64,000 nucleotides of DNA. Origin: Caenorhabditis elegans. Taxonomy: Eukaryota; Nematoda; Chromadorea; Rhabditida; Rhabditidae. Below, one piece after another: positions 46,201 through 58,737 of the stretch. The DNA lies in contig NC_003281.10 of NCBI RefSeq assembly GCF_000002985.6, forward strand, positions 9,114,001-9,178,000. Direction: 5' to 3'. A model generated the notes under the pieces. The model was not told the origin of the DNA and did no database searches. It was given only the letters and a program-made list of their open reading frames with translations. The translations under genes were made by a program, and so were the position numbers. Positions within the stretch are counted from its first letter, which is position 1; each line of letters starts with the position of its first letter.

Positions 46201-47633
46201 CTGAATAGTAAGCAGTTTGTTATTTTATTTTACTTTGGGTTCTATGCGAACATCTCCAAAAACCATTGCATTGTCGATTACAAAATCTCCAAATTTTAGA
46301 TTTGGATAACGAAGTAGAAACTGGATTGCAAACTCCTGAAAGTTAGAAAAATTTTTAACAACAAAATTTCGAACAAAACCGGTGTTGTATCTTCCAGCGC
46401 AAAAGCGATTGGATGCATTGTACAAGCTTCATCATCTTTATTTCTCAAACAGTTCGATGCAACATTGTCTCCTAGTGATGTCTGAAAATGTTTTAAATAA
46501 TTCATAAAACATCAAATTGCAGCCAACCTCTAACCCCATTACAAACTTATGAAGCTTTGACATTCTTTGTATTCCAGAACTTGACAATATATTACCATCA
46601 GAACTGTCATCTTCTATCACAGTATACACAAACTTCGACCCAAATATACTGTAGGTATCCCGTTGAGCATCTCTCGGTGGGAACAGACGTAAAAGTTCCT
46701 TGAGATCCCTCAAGCTTCTCATATCATCTGGTAGGAAGACTTGGAGTGTGTCGTTTGTCACGTTCAAATGGAAATTCGTCACAGTCAGTGTAACTGGAAA
46801 TAATAATTTTTGTTTTTTTGAGTATTTTGTATTTTGTAAATGAATTATTAGTAGTCATGGTAGTTGTGGATACATACAAATTCCATGACAATAGTGTTCT
46901 AGTATTTTTTTAATATTTTTTACCAAAACTATTTTAGATCATGATAGGTCTAGGTTTGCATCAATATTAGTAAAATAAATTTACCATTTTATCCTCAATT
47001 GTTTGATTGAAACATGAAAATAGTACATACCAGGGGTGTGGGGCAAATTTGCCGAATTTGCCGAATTTGCCGTTTGCCGAGCTCGGCAAATTTGCCGAAT
47101 TTGCCGAGCACGGCAAATTTCAAAAAAGTAGATTTGCCGAATTTGCCGAGCTCGGCAAATTTCGAAATTTGCCGCACACGTCAAAAATTTGACAGTACAA
47201 TTTTGACTAAAACTATTGATTTTTTAGCCAGAAATTTAGTAAAATGTCACAAAATTGAGCTATTTTGATGCTTAAACAGACATACTACGCGGAACTTATT
47301 CAGAAACCAGATGTGTGTTAAGAATTCAGTAGTTTTGGTGCTCCAAAAAACATTAAAAATATCAAATTTTTCCGAGTTTGTTAAGCACGGCAAATTTGCC
47401 GAATTTGCCGAGCTCGGCAAATTTTGAGATTTGCCGCACACCCCTGGTACATACCGATTGAGAATGTAAGTAATGGAGGAATAATGATGAATGGAAGAGG
47501 CCATCTGACAACAACTGTGCTTTCATACTGAAATTAATCTAATTTTCATGCACTTCATCAAACTCTTTTCAAAAACTGTAAAACTGACCTCGAAAAACTG
47601 AGAAACAACTGATTGAAAGTTGAGTGACTTCAT
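43243..47633 (-). CDS. ptr-9: Patched-related transmembrane protein PTR-9
   Basis: Thirteen exons on the minus strand (47633-47589, 47527-47455, 46793-46528, 46481-46380, 46335-46234, 46175-46087, 45858-45536, 45489-45310, 44902-44756, 44711-44366, 44316-43929, 43764-43564, 43515-43243) join in frame to 844 residues. The layout is that of Patched/RND proteins: one N-terminal membrane helix ([14 protein letters not shown]), a large extracellular loop, then a sterol-sensing domain block (about 250-420, with [12 protein letters not shown] and [12 protein letters not shown]), a second helix ([12 protein letters not shown]), a second loop, and a final helix bundle with [12 protein letters not shown] proteins act in moulting, cuticle and epithelial trafficking. 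The symbol rests on my recall of the cosmid gene list. A hAT-type miniature element sits directly after the donor of intron 2. Confidence 0.87.
47031..47446. mobile_element. Non-autonomous hAT-like miniature element (MITE)
   Basis: The element is 416 bp with terminal inverted repeats: the left end CAGGGGTGTGGGGCAAAT matches the inverted right end CAGGGGTGTGCGGCAAAT with one difference. It is flanked by an exact 8-bp duplication, GTACATAC, at 47023-47030 and 47447-47454. CAGGG-type ends with 8-bp target duplications are characteristic of hAT transposons. The interior is built from AATTTGCCG units and three copies of the perfect palindrome TTGCCGAGCTCGGCAA (47074-47089, 47143-47158, 47405-47420). 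It has no coding capacity. It lies in intron 2 of ptr-9, and the right-hand duplication coincides with the first eight intron bases on the ptr-9 strand. Confidence 0.85.
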
Positions 47634-49076
47634 CACTTTCTAATTTTGACCGAATGGTTTCCATGCTAGTCTCGAAGTACGGTTCCGAGCAATTAGTAGT
47701 ACCGCGCGCGTGGTAATTGGGGAAAAGTTGAAGAGGATGACTGTTGAACGTATAGCTGACCTAGATTATTACGGGAACGAAAAACATGAGTTTCTTGGCG
47801 TATGAAGGAGAGGAGGGGGCGAATTGTGAATGGGTTAAGGCATAGGAAAACACATAGGAAAAAGGTGAAGGTGTTATTGTATGCCCAAAACATATGGGTT
47901 CTGAAACTAAAATAGTTAGTATTTCCTAAAAATACTATTTTCATTAAAAATCTAAAAACTGTTAAAAAATTATCCTAAAACTACCAAAAATCAGAAACGG
48001 ATACAAAAGAATATCGAGATTTTTTCATAGTTTGTCCTAAAAATTGATGAAAGTACCAATTTTACCCATTCGGTAAGGAATACTCAGATCTTCAAACTCA
48101 AAGAACCGGAAAGCGGGAAACCCGGCGAACAGTTGAAAAAATTTATACAATCGTCCAAACTGACTTCTACGTCGGAGAGTGGATTTTCTTGTCCAATTAT
48201 AAAAGATTCAAAACAGACGACCGAGTAATGTGCAACCAAATTTGAGAAATTGGGTGCACCACTAATAGAGAAAATACGGCAACTGAAACTGTTAAGGATG
48301 CAGTTGTTATAGTTCTAGGAAAAATTATTTATTAGCATTAAATCAAACTAAATCGATTTATTATCTTTTTTCGGTTTTATTAAATCAAAATGCACTAACA
48401 TAAAATATGTCTCCGTCATAATCTTCAATCTCCCCGAGTTTAGTTGCAATTCTTCACGGTCGGTTCACACATTTTGCAATCCGATTTGGCACACAAATCA
48501 CACTATATCACCGACTTTATCAATTCTCAAATTTCCATCTGATTACACTTTGTTATTTGGGGCTTCTTTTTTTTTTCATTGGGCACTTTCAGCGTAATAC
48601 GTAATAACTGAAAGGAAATGTGCGTCAATCTGTGAACTTTTTTTATTGCAATCATTATGTGAGACACAAGGTGTGTCGATTGATTCTTCGCGTGATATTC
48701 TCTGCTAAAAAGAGAGCTGAAACCGTAGGAAGCAGAGGATTATCGGGTGGTGTGGTCGAGGGGCAGCGCTTCTCTCCTCCCCTTTTTGGCTCACCAGGAG
48801 AGCGCTCGTCTTTTCGCGCGGTGAAGCGCGGAGCACATGCACATCGAGTGAGTGAGCCAATCTTGTCAAACGTATTAAAAGTGTATTTATAAATGTGTTA
48901 ATATACATAATATCAGGATTTAGATTAGCTGCTCAGTCCTCTCTCTCTTCTCATGCTTTTCCTCTTTTTCTTTTCTTTTTATTCCTTTTTTACATTTCCT
49001 TTTTACACTGTTATTATTATATTTTCTCCTTTCATCTTTTTTTGGATTAAAAATTTCAATTTTATTATTTTCAGAA
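47634..49076. promoter_or_regulatory. Divergent intergenic region between ptr-9 and dgk-3
   Basis: No supported coding exon. A GC-rich segment at about 48720-48850 contains an inverted repeat (arms 48765-48778 and 48796-48806 around AGCGCT...CTCCT) and is the most promoter-like part. The tract just before dgk-3 is T-rich and ends in a trans-splice-type acceptor at 49074. Confidence 0.5.
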
Positions 49077-52000
49077 ATGTTGTTATCACCGGAGCAATTC
49101 TCGCGGCTTAGCGAATATGCGGCATGTAAGTTAACGAAAAGAATGAAGAATGAACACCTGAACAAAATCTAATTTCCGAAAATTTGCTGTGAAAGAACTT
49201 CGAAAAAGATATATAAAACCACAGGGAAAATTGAATTTTCAGATTCTCGGCGAAAGTTGAAAGATATGTTGAGCGATTTTCAGCAAGACGGGAAGTTCTA
49301 CTCATATCTTTCAGTTGATGGGCAGGTATATTTTAACGTTTTAGGATTTCAAACCTGCAGTAATCTTCAAATTTATTTTTTAAAAAGTTCCGGAAAGTTT
49401 GGCAATTTAGCATAACTTTGACTGAATTTTTAAAAATAATCAACACATTTATGGAGTAACTGATAATGCGATCGTGTTCATTTGTGTCATCTTGAACTAT
49501 TAATACAAACCTAGATATACGAATCACATTAAAAAAAGAGCACCAAGATAATTTCCATGTTTTCATAGAAACTTGATAGCGCTATATAAAAAATTAAAAT
49601 TAAATGATTTGATATACAAAACAAAACATGATTTTTCTGTTAGCTGATAAGATTATAACATAATTCAAAAATCAAACACAACACGAGTTTTGAGAACATT
49701 CATTTGTGTTTGTTTTGTGTTTTGATCTTACAAATTTGCTGGGTTAATAAGATAAAAGTTTTCCTGAAAGTCACTTAATTTTCAACATGATTGAATTTTC
49801 CAAAACCTGAAAAATTCCATTGCGTGGGTGATTACTAGGCTCATAAAGAAAACGAATATTTACGAGTTTTTGAAATATTCTTTTAGAGCAGTACGATTAT
49901 GGGAAAATTTAGAATAATAATGTTGGAAGTTTCAATAATAATTCTTTTCCAGCATTCGAGATTCCCGTTTTGTAGGCAGTGCATCAAACATTTTAAAGTA
50001 AAAAAAATATAGTTTATTTCCATCATATTCCACTTCCTATTTCAACAATGGAAAACTAACACCACGTATCAAAAATGAAATAAACGGAAATCGATGCGTT
50101 TCTCCTTCCATTTTCCTTTCAATTTATGTTTGTTAATGGTGCCTGTTTGTGGTAGAAAAAGCTCAGGGATAAAGCTGAAAAATGATGAGGTGACATGCGA
50201 TAGATGTAATCCATGAGAAGAGCTTTTTGTCACTTTTTCTGCTCGCTCAACTCATTAGTAATCGCTCGTGTTTATCAAGTGACCACGACGTTCCGGTTCG
50301 GCAGACATCTCGAAAAATGGAAGTTTTTGCACGAATTTAAATAAAAGGGTACCACCCACGATTTGTTAAATACAAAATTTTGTTAAAACCATTGATGTTA
50401 CTTTTTGAAAAAAATCAAAAAAATGCGTCAGTCTGATCTTTTTAAATTCCGAAAATTTGCAAAAACACAACTGTTTTAAAATTTGTTAAAATTCTGCAAT
50501 ATTTAACTTCAAATTTTCAATTTCAGACTATAAATATTGATGGTTTTCGTGCGTTTCTTATCGATTACTTTGGAGCGGATCTTCCCAGTGATCTTGTGGA
50601 TCAACTGTTCCTTTCATTCTCCAAGCCACCAATAAAAGAGCGGCGAACAAGTCTATTCGAAGATGCGATTTCAACTGTCAGAGCAAAATTCAGTGAATCG
50701 TTATCCGGACGAATGGCTGGACTGAATATTGCAGGAGGATCAGGTCAACAAACGGATAGGAGTCAAAGTAGTGAACCGCAAGCGCTTGTTTGCATTCCAG
50801 AAGATGGTAAGAACTTGTTGAAAATTTGTGTATAAAACAGATTGAACATGAAATGAAAATTGTTATACAGGGCTTCCCATAATTATGGAAAATAAAATTT
50901 GAGCCAATAAAATCAATTTTTTCGGCAAACGTAGAAAACCTACTTCAATATGATTATCAAACTTTTTAAATGAATATTTGATGTAGAAATGCAAAACTGT
51001 AGTCCTTATGGGGCATGGGGCATATTGTAACGAAATTAATTTCAGATGTAATGGGGCCAAGAGTTGCCAACAATGATTCCCAGGAGCCTAGAATTCCACT
51101 GAAGCCTCTAATTTGCACTCTTTCTCTACTTGAAGCCGACACACCTGAAAACAAACTAGATGGTGATTAAATCTGGAAAATCTGAAAATTTCAGAAACTA
51201 ATTTCAGTCGTTTTTCATGTCTACGATTCCGATGGAAATGGGTTTCTGGACAAATCTGAAATCGACGGAATCATTGAGCAGATGATGAATGTGGCAAGAT
51301 ATCAACAATGGGATACAATTGAACTGGAACAGGTAAGTGAATTATGAAGAGAAGAAAATCAAAATCTAATGAATGAAAATGCAGGTTATTCGCCAAATGA
51401 TGGTTGACATTGATTACGATAATGATGGAATTGTATCATTCGATGAATGGAGACGAGGAGGACTTACAAATATTCCTTTGCTAGTTCTTCTTGGTTTTGA
51501 CACGGTTAGTTACCGAGTGTGGGGTTCTAGAGCTTTCATCGTACGGAGAGGTGTCTTATAATCTGGCGCATGCCTGCCTGCATCTCGCCTAGTCATTTTT
51601 ACCAATCTCAAACATTTGGTGTTTTAAAGCGTTTCTACTTTTTGCGGGGTCTCCTTGAAAACAGGCATGTGTTCAGGAGATACTATAAACGCTCTAATGG
51701 GTTGTTGTAATTTCAGGAAATGAAAGAAGATGGGTCTCATGTTTGGCGTCTTCGTCATTTTACAAAGCCAACTTACTGCAATGCGTGCTGCAGTATTCTA
51801 GTTGGATGGGGTGGAAAGCAAGGGCTCAGTTGTTCATGTAAGTTTTTTTTTGATTGTTCATCTAGATCATTAATGTTACAGTATGCAAATACACGGTTCA
51901 TGAAAGATGTGTCAGATCGGCTGCCACAAATTGCATTCGAACTTATTCAAGTAGACAGCAAGGTACGGTTAAATAAAACAAGCCCTAGGTTAGCAAATGA

Positions 52001-54027
52001 TTTTCAGACAAACTATATCATCACTGGCAAGATGCAAATGCAACCGCTAAATGTGTCAAATGCAAAGCAACAGTCGGAGTTTTTCAAGGGAAAGGGTGTC
52101 GGTGGTGTCATAATTATGTAGGTTTTTGATATACGGTTCCTGTAGTTTTGGGAAAATAATTTCCATATATTTTGAACCTCATACTTTGAATTTCTATTTT
52201 CCAAAAACGGAAAGAATTCGACTTTTTTGTTCAAATTTACTGATTAATTTTGCACAATTTTATACAGTTTTGCTGAGAATTGAGTATTCAAAAGTTTACA
52301 TAAAATCTCGTGTTCATGTTTGCTTTACCCCCGGGTACCTATATATTTTTCCAGGTTCATCATAGATGTATGTCTGCACTTGCTCAAGAGTGTGATCTCG
52401 GTGCTTTAGTCCACCATATTCTCCCACCAACGCATATATTTCCTGCATTTCTGGAACGTAAAACTTCAACATCGCTGAAAAATCACAACTTCAGCTCCCA
52501 CAGTGCCAGTCTCCTTCAGGCCGTATCTCCTAGCAATGATTGTCGTCCTCTCCTAGTTCTTGTCAATCCGAAAAGTGGTGGGAAACAAGGAGTCAAGATT
52601 CTACAGAAATTTGAATATCTTCTCAATCCAAGACAGGTCTATGATTTGAGTAAAACTGGCCCTGAACCAGGACTTCAATTATTTTCCACTTTGAAAAACT
52701 GTAACATTTTGGTATGTGGAGGTGATGGAACAATTGGATGGGTATTGGAATCAATGGATAAAATGACATTTCCACATGGAAGACCACCCGTCGCAGTTTT
52801 ACCATTGGGAACTGGAAATGATTTGGCAAGATGTCTTCGATGGGGTGGTGGATATGAAAATGAGAATTTGCATAAAATATTGGAACAAATTGAAAAATCA
52901 AGTCTAATTGATATGGATCGATGGCAGATTAAAATAGAAATAACAGAGAATAAAAGTGCAAGAAGAGCAAGTGAAAAAGGAGATACACCACCATACAGTA
53001 TCATTAATAATTATTTTTCTATTGGAGTGGTGAGTTATTTTAAATATTTTATTGAAAAACTAAATAATCTTACCAAAAACCTAAATTTGAACATAAAAAA
53101 ATACAAAAAAAATTTCAGGACGCCTCAATTGCTCACCGATTCCATGTGATGAGAGAAAAGTTTCCTGAAAAGTTCAATAGCCGGATGCGAAACAAGTTGT
53201 GGTACTTTGAGTTAGGTACAAGTGAGACCCTATCAAGTTCTTGCAAGAACTTACACGAGCAAATTGATATTTTGGTAAGTTCTTAAAAATATTATAGTAA
53301 AATACTTCCAATTTTCAGTGCGATGGAGAATCAATCGATCTTGGACAAGATGCATCACTTGAAGGAATTGCTCTTTTGAATATTCCATCAATTTACGGAG
53401 GATCTAATTTATGGGGAAGGAGTCGAAAATCTAAAGGAAGAATGCCTGGGCTGTTCCCAATGAAAAATGCCGAGAAAATGCAATTACAGACAAGAGTTCA
53501 AGATATTGGAGATGGTCTCATTGAGGTTTAAGATGAAATCCTTCCAAAAACAAACCAAAAGTTTCAGTTAGTTGGATTGGAGTCAGCAATGCAAATGGGA
53601 CAGATTAAAGCGGGTGTACGTGGAGCAAGACGGCTTTCTCAATGTTCAACTGTTGTGATTCAGTTAGTTTTTAAATGGAATTAATGTGGGAATATAACTA
53701 GGACATCGTTGAATTTGAAAAAAAAAATCAATTTTTGAGTAATTCTGATACTTTCAAATGGTTTTCTGTAATGCCGTTACTTTAACAAAAATTTTGTTCA
53801 TTTCCAGAACACACAAATCATTTCCCATGCAAATTGACGGGGAACCATGGATGCAACCTCCTTGCATCATTCAAATCACACACAAAAACCAAGCAAAAAT
53901 GCTTGTTGGTGAGTTTCGTCATATCCTCGAGTTGTCGATTAATTTCTTTTTATTCACAGCTGCAGCTCCACGAAAACGAAGCTCCTGGATGCTTCTCAAA
54001 CGACAGTCCACAAATGACGATAACTGA
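49077..54027 (+). CDS. dgk-3: Diacylglycerol kinase DGK-3 (type I)
   Basis: Fifteen exons (49077-49125, 49243-49325, 50527-50806, 51046-51162, 51208-51332, 51385-51504, 51717-51837, 51882-51962, 52008-52117, 52355-53029, 53119-53274, 53319-53525, 53568-53662, 53808-53908, 53960-54027) join in frame to 795 residues. Domain order is that of calcium-responsive DGK alpha/beta/gamma: an N-terminal recoverin-homology region; two EF hands ([12 protein letters not shown] near 183, [12 protein letters not shown] near 226); two C1 domains (about 258-375, e.g. [18 protein letters not shown] and [20 protein letters not shown]); and the catalytic domain from about 428, with the ATP-site glycines CGGDGTIGW and [11 protein letters not shown]. 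The enzyme phosphorylates diacylglycerol to phosphatidic acid, which dampens DAG signalling in neurons. The start follows a trans-splice acceptor by 2 nt. AATAAA is near 54168. Confidence 0.95.
51564..51700. repeat. Intronic repeat with AGGC words and a weak inverted repeat
   Basis: Intron 6 of dgk-3 contains GCATGCCTGCCTGC-type sequence and an imperfect inverted pair (aagcgtttctac with tatctcct/taaacgctc). It resembles the AGGC-rich blocks at 17378 and 33097. Confidence 0.4.
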
Positions 54028-54360
54028 TTTTTTAAAAAATTTCATTTATATACACAATTTCTATAATTTGAATGAGGGAATTGAAAATAATTTATTAATA
54101 ATTATAGCACTTTTTGTTTGACAAAAAACATGAAAATGGCACCGGTGAAATATTTGTCAAGATGGTTTCAATAAACTTGACTACAAGATTTGAAAAATGT
54201 CATACATTTAAATATTTAAAAAAAACTTAAATGTTTAAAGTGAAGTTGGGAGGAAAATCATTGAGGGAACAAAACAGGAAAATGGTATCACATAAATGGA
54301 AACAAACAAAGTGAATAAAACATCACAGAGATCCAGTCGAAAAAAGAAATAAAGAGGCAT
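54028..54360. other. Tail-to-tail 3' region of dgk-3 and ina-1
   Basis: 333 bp of AT-rich DNA between the convergent stop codons. A plus-strand AATAAA near 54168 fits dgk-3. The ina-1 3' UTR occupies the right-hand part. No gene is seen. Confidence 0.6.
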
Positions 54361-57300
54361 CTAAAGTCCCGTATCAGCCCATTCTTCTCGTTCATGTTTG
54401 AGTTGAGCAGTGTATAATGATGGCTGATCCAAACGATTTCGTTTGAAGAAACCACATTTTGAAAGACAAATTATAATTAGTGACAAAATGAGAACACCAA
54501 TAACAGCTGCAATGACGTATATCCACCACGGGATAGGTCGAGAGTCTCCTGAAAAAATTAAGGTAAAGTTGGGGGTTTGAGCATGTCTTTTAAAGCTAGA
54601 ATATCCTCAACAATGATTTTTTATGAATACATTCGTACTAGTATATCACTTTAAAATGATTAGATATTAAAGTTGGTCTCATTTCAAAAAACCCACCAAT
54701 TGTAGGCCTATCAGGATCAGCAGATGTTTCAACGAAAGCTGCATTGTTATTCGGATCGTCATCAATTCCTTGTGATTCGTCTAATTGAAGTTTTCCGAAC
54801 GATCGGATCTTCACACTTTCAACATCTGAATAATCCTCAATGAACGTTGCATTCCAGAGTCTTGCACGTAAATCAATGACTACTGCAGAATTGGCATCGA
54901 TGAAATCGAAGTGGCAAATGACGGTGAAACAATTGGCAGTGTTGTCTTGGCAGCTCTGAAATATTCATTTATCAAAAATCAATCAAATAAACTGTAATCT
55001 AGGGACTTACCAAATGTTTAACTTCTCTAGGTCGTCCATCACCTCCTTTAATTGCAAAAAGATTCCAGAAATTAGCTGTTGAGAACCAAGGAATATTCTC
55101 TTCCACGGCTCCTAGATCATCTGATTGTTCTTCCTCATCCTCATCAATTTCTCTTTTCATTCTATGCTCTACCCGATGTGGAGCAGTCTCTTGAGTACTA
55201 TATTTAGTGTTCAATTTAATTTCTGCAGGATTCACATATTCGTACTGTTGTTTGATGAAACACTTTCTAACTTCACTTGTTCCATCTGTGAATTCTGTTG
55301 TAATAGTCGGTACATCCAATAGATAGAGAGCATTCTTTCCTCTTCCAAACCTAGAACGGAGTTGATAAGGCCAAGAAATGTGTGCTTCCACATTTCGAAC
55401 AGTCCATGGACCATGATTAATAATTGTATAGTTATGTCTAACCATTGTTCCAATATCTTCTTCCAATTCCAATTCAGACTCTGCTCTTGCTTTTCCTCCA
55501 AAGAATACTCTATCAGGGTCACTGATTCCATAGATCTCCAGCTCTGCCTTCTTGATAATCTGAACTTCAGCTTCCCATTTATTATCTTTCAACTCTTCCT
55601 CGGTTTCTTGTGACGTGGAATTGACATGTGCCATGAATTTGAGTGCCTTTCCAATTCCTTCAGTTCTTCCACGAGTCAATTTGAATTGGATCGTAAATTG
55701 ATGTTTTGATGCTCCATTCATTGGATTTCCAAGTGGCAAATGCACAATATTCTTTCCAATTGTTTCAGCAATCATTCTCTTGGAACCTTGAACTTGTGGA
55801 AGTTCAAGCTCTTCTTCATTATATTCTAGATAAAAATTCGCTTGATAAGCCTTTTCTTTCTTGTTTTCCACAGTGAATGTCAAGTCCAGATAATCCTTTT
55901 CGCCGACATTTGAAACGTATCCATTTGATGTTCTGAAAGCAAAAAACATACGTGGGGTTGACTTTTGATTTGGAATTTTAAAAAAGAAGTTTGATTACTA
56001 TATTCTAAAAAACTTTCGGTGTAAATACAGTGCTGTCTCACAAGTTCTGAGCGCTAAAATATCTTAAAGTCTTACAGTGGAATATCCTTGAAGGCGGCTT
56101 TCAATGACAAATCAGTCTGACAAGTGTGATCTTCTCCGCAAAGCGTATTGAATGGAACATCAAACTCATATGATGCACCATATTTGTTGAGGACTGGGTA
56201 GTGCTTCAAGTCGACCAATTGGCTTCCTTGTGGTGGTTGCACAGGCTTCTTTTCGTTTCTGAAATGTGAGAATTTGAGTTCTGATTATGATATCATGGTT
56301 TTTGAGTTTTGAGTCTAACAATACAATTTAGGAAACAACTTTTTCAAGGGATTTCGAGACAACTTGACCTACCGAATGCTGACAGTAAATCTAAACTTCA
56401 AAGGTGTAATCCAATCTTTTGATTCTTGAACTGGCAAATAGATTAGCTGCCGGTAAGTTCGTTTCTGTACGTGACTATTACTTCCACATGGCCAACTATA
56501 ATTGTGTGAATGACTTCCTTCAATGAATCCTCTTGCCGTTGTGTCAGCTCTAAATGGAATAGCTTCCAGATTACACATAAATACATCAGATGAGAAATCG
56601 ACAAGTTCGGCGCCTCTCTTTGTTTCCTCATCCACATAGATCACCATATCAAGCGGGAAACAAGTCTTTGCTCCACGTGGACAATTGACACCTTTGTCGA
56701 TATCAACCATTCTCTTCTCCATTTTGTGCTTGGTCTCAATACTTATTACTGGTCTAGAACGAAGCAATGCAACAAAATTCTTCGAAGGAGATCCAATGAG
56801 AAGATCGGGATATCCATTCTCATCCATATCAGAACCTCCAGAAAGTGAGAATCCAAATGATCTCATTCCACCTGGCGGAAGATTTGGAAGATCATTTCCT
56901 TTTATCACTTGAGCCGGTTTCTTTCGGAACTTTTCAATGTTTTTAGTTCCAAGATAAATATAAACTGCTCCAGCTCCATCAAATGCAAATGGAGCACCAA
57001 CTGCAAAGTCGTTGAGTTTACTTTTATCTCCGTCTACATTTCCCAATTTAGTAATTGAAAGTCCAAATTGTGAGTAGAAATCTGGATTCTTTAGAATCTT
57101 TGGTGGGTGGAAGACTAGATGAGATTCATGTTGTTTTCTCTGAACTCCTTGAGAAAAGTAAACATAGACGATTCCTCCAAAGTTTCCATCAATTCCAGAT
57201 CGATGTTCAAATGGTGCTCCAACAATTAGATCATCAAATCCATCTCCATTCAAGTCAACAACTTCAATCGAATACCCAAATGCAGATCCCATTGCAGTTC

Positions 57301-58737
57301 CATTAATAATAAATTTGTCTTCATTCAGAGTAAGTTTTGAACTTGAATCTTGAATAAACGGGAGGAATATTACAGCTCCATGTTCTCCGTATCTTGTAGC
57401 TCCTGAGACTACGGTTATCGGTTTTCCATCTTCATACCAAAAACCGAATCTTCCAATATCTACAGAATATCCAAGATAATCATGTGCAACTAATCGTGTA
57501 CGAATCATATCTCCATTTGGTTGATTCATTGTGTATTTTTCAACGACTGAATCGAAAATGTTTGCTGACGATTTCTTTGCAAAAACACCACCAGTCCATT
57601 TTACAGCTCCAATGAGTCCGGTCACGATGGTATCCTAAAATTTTAGCAATATTTAAAAAATGCTTTCGACTCAAAAATATTCATCAAAATATCTTTTTAA
57701 AATTAACACAAAACTAAACTTCAGTGATTTCATTCTATTTGTTGAATGAAAATTACCTGAGTAATTGCTGCTGAAAATCCTTCCATACATCCTCCATACT
57801 CGTTGTGACGATCTGTTGTTGGAAGATTCTTTTGAGCACAAGTTGCGTATGTTGATTGAAGACGAAGGTTCGATTCAAGTTCATAGCAAGCTCCTTGTGG
57901 ATATGCAGCAGTTTGATGGTAACGTATTAATGGAGCACACACCTATAAATACTTGATTCAGAAAGCATAAAGAGTACTGTGAGTACGCAAGGAGCACCAG
58001 AGGCCAAAATCCCAAGGTTTTAAACACAGAAAATTAAAGTTTTTTACTCACCAAAGCACTACCATTCTTTGTTCCTTTCGAAACAATCGTTGAGGCCAAC
58101 AACTGATCATTCTTTCCCAATGGATGCACCGTTCTGCCACGTGTTTCGTTGGGTCGTTTCGCATAATCCTCAACGTTTTCATACTCAAATCGCACCTGTT
58201 CACACCTGAATTCATTCTCATCAATCATCAGTCGTTCCCTCATATCTCTCATTCTTTCAAATGTGTACTCACCAGTGATTTGATCCACCATTATAAAATG
58301 TGTTAATATCACACGCGTACATTGCACCCGCTCGTTCGGTACCCGTTTGCCCAGACTCGCCACGTGGAGCTCCGATCAGCATTCTGAAATTTGAAAGAAC
58401 GCGTTAATCGCTGTTTTCATCAAAAACTAAAACTATCACGCTTGGGCAAAACTTTAGCAGGAAGCCTGAGACTAGGCCTAATCATAAGGCTAAACCTAAA
58501 TTTAAGCCTTAACATAAGCTGAGTAACTTTTGCTCAAGCTTTACTGTTTTTTGTGATGAAATTAAAAAAAAAATCTACTTACACAGGCTTATCCCCTTTG
58601 AAATGTTCAGCAACGGAATATCCAAAGTTGGTCCCACTGGGACCATACCTGTAGATCGGAGCATTCACATCGAGATTAAACGATTTGACACAGCTGAGAC
58701 ATAGGAGTAGTGTCCAGCTAATTATACATTCACGCAT
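54361..58737 (-). CDS. ina-1: Integrin alpha subunit INA-1
   Basis: Nine exons on the minus strand (58737-58583, 58383-58273, 58205-58052, 57942-57757, 57634-56373, 56258-56076, 55932-55011, 54955-54697, 54548-54361) join in frame to 1139 residues. A signal peptide (MRECIISWTLLLCLSCVKS) leads into 'FNLDVNAPIYRYGP', the standard integrin alpha start. FG-GAP beta-propeller repeats follow, with calcium loops DLNGDGFDD and DMDENGYPD. There is no inserted I domain. Thigh and calf domains come next, with a basic processing site (RMKRE, near residue 944) for cleavage into heavy and light chains. A single membrane helix and the conserved tail CGFFKRNR end the protein. INA-1 is the laminin-binding-type alpha subunit that pairs with beta subunit PAT-3 in cell migration, axon guidance and corpse engulfment. 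Confidence 0.96.
58460..58515. repeat. Degenerate TTAGGC-like (telomere-like) words in ina-1 intron 1
   Basis: Repeated variants of the worm telomere hexamer on both strands (taggcctaa, aaggctaaacctaaa, taagcctta) occur within about 55 bp. Interstitial degenerate telomeric sequence is common in this genome. The match is loose. Confidence 0.4.

Noticed and set aside
47007-47268. Frames made of repeated 'CRICR/LPNLPS/AEFAE' units
   Set aside because: These are translations of the AATTTGCCG repeats inside the hAT-like element, not a repeat protein.
47031-47446. CRISPR-like array of TTGCCGAGCTCGGCAA units
   Set aside because: Unit spacing is irregular, the units are palindromic, the host is a eukaryote, and the terminal inverted repeats with an 8-bp duplication explain it as a MITE.
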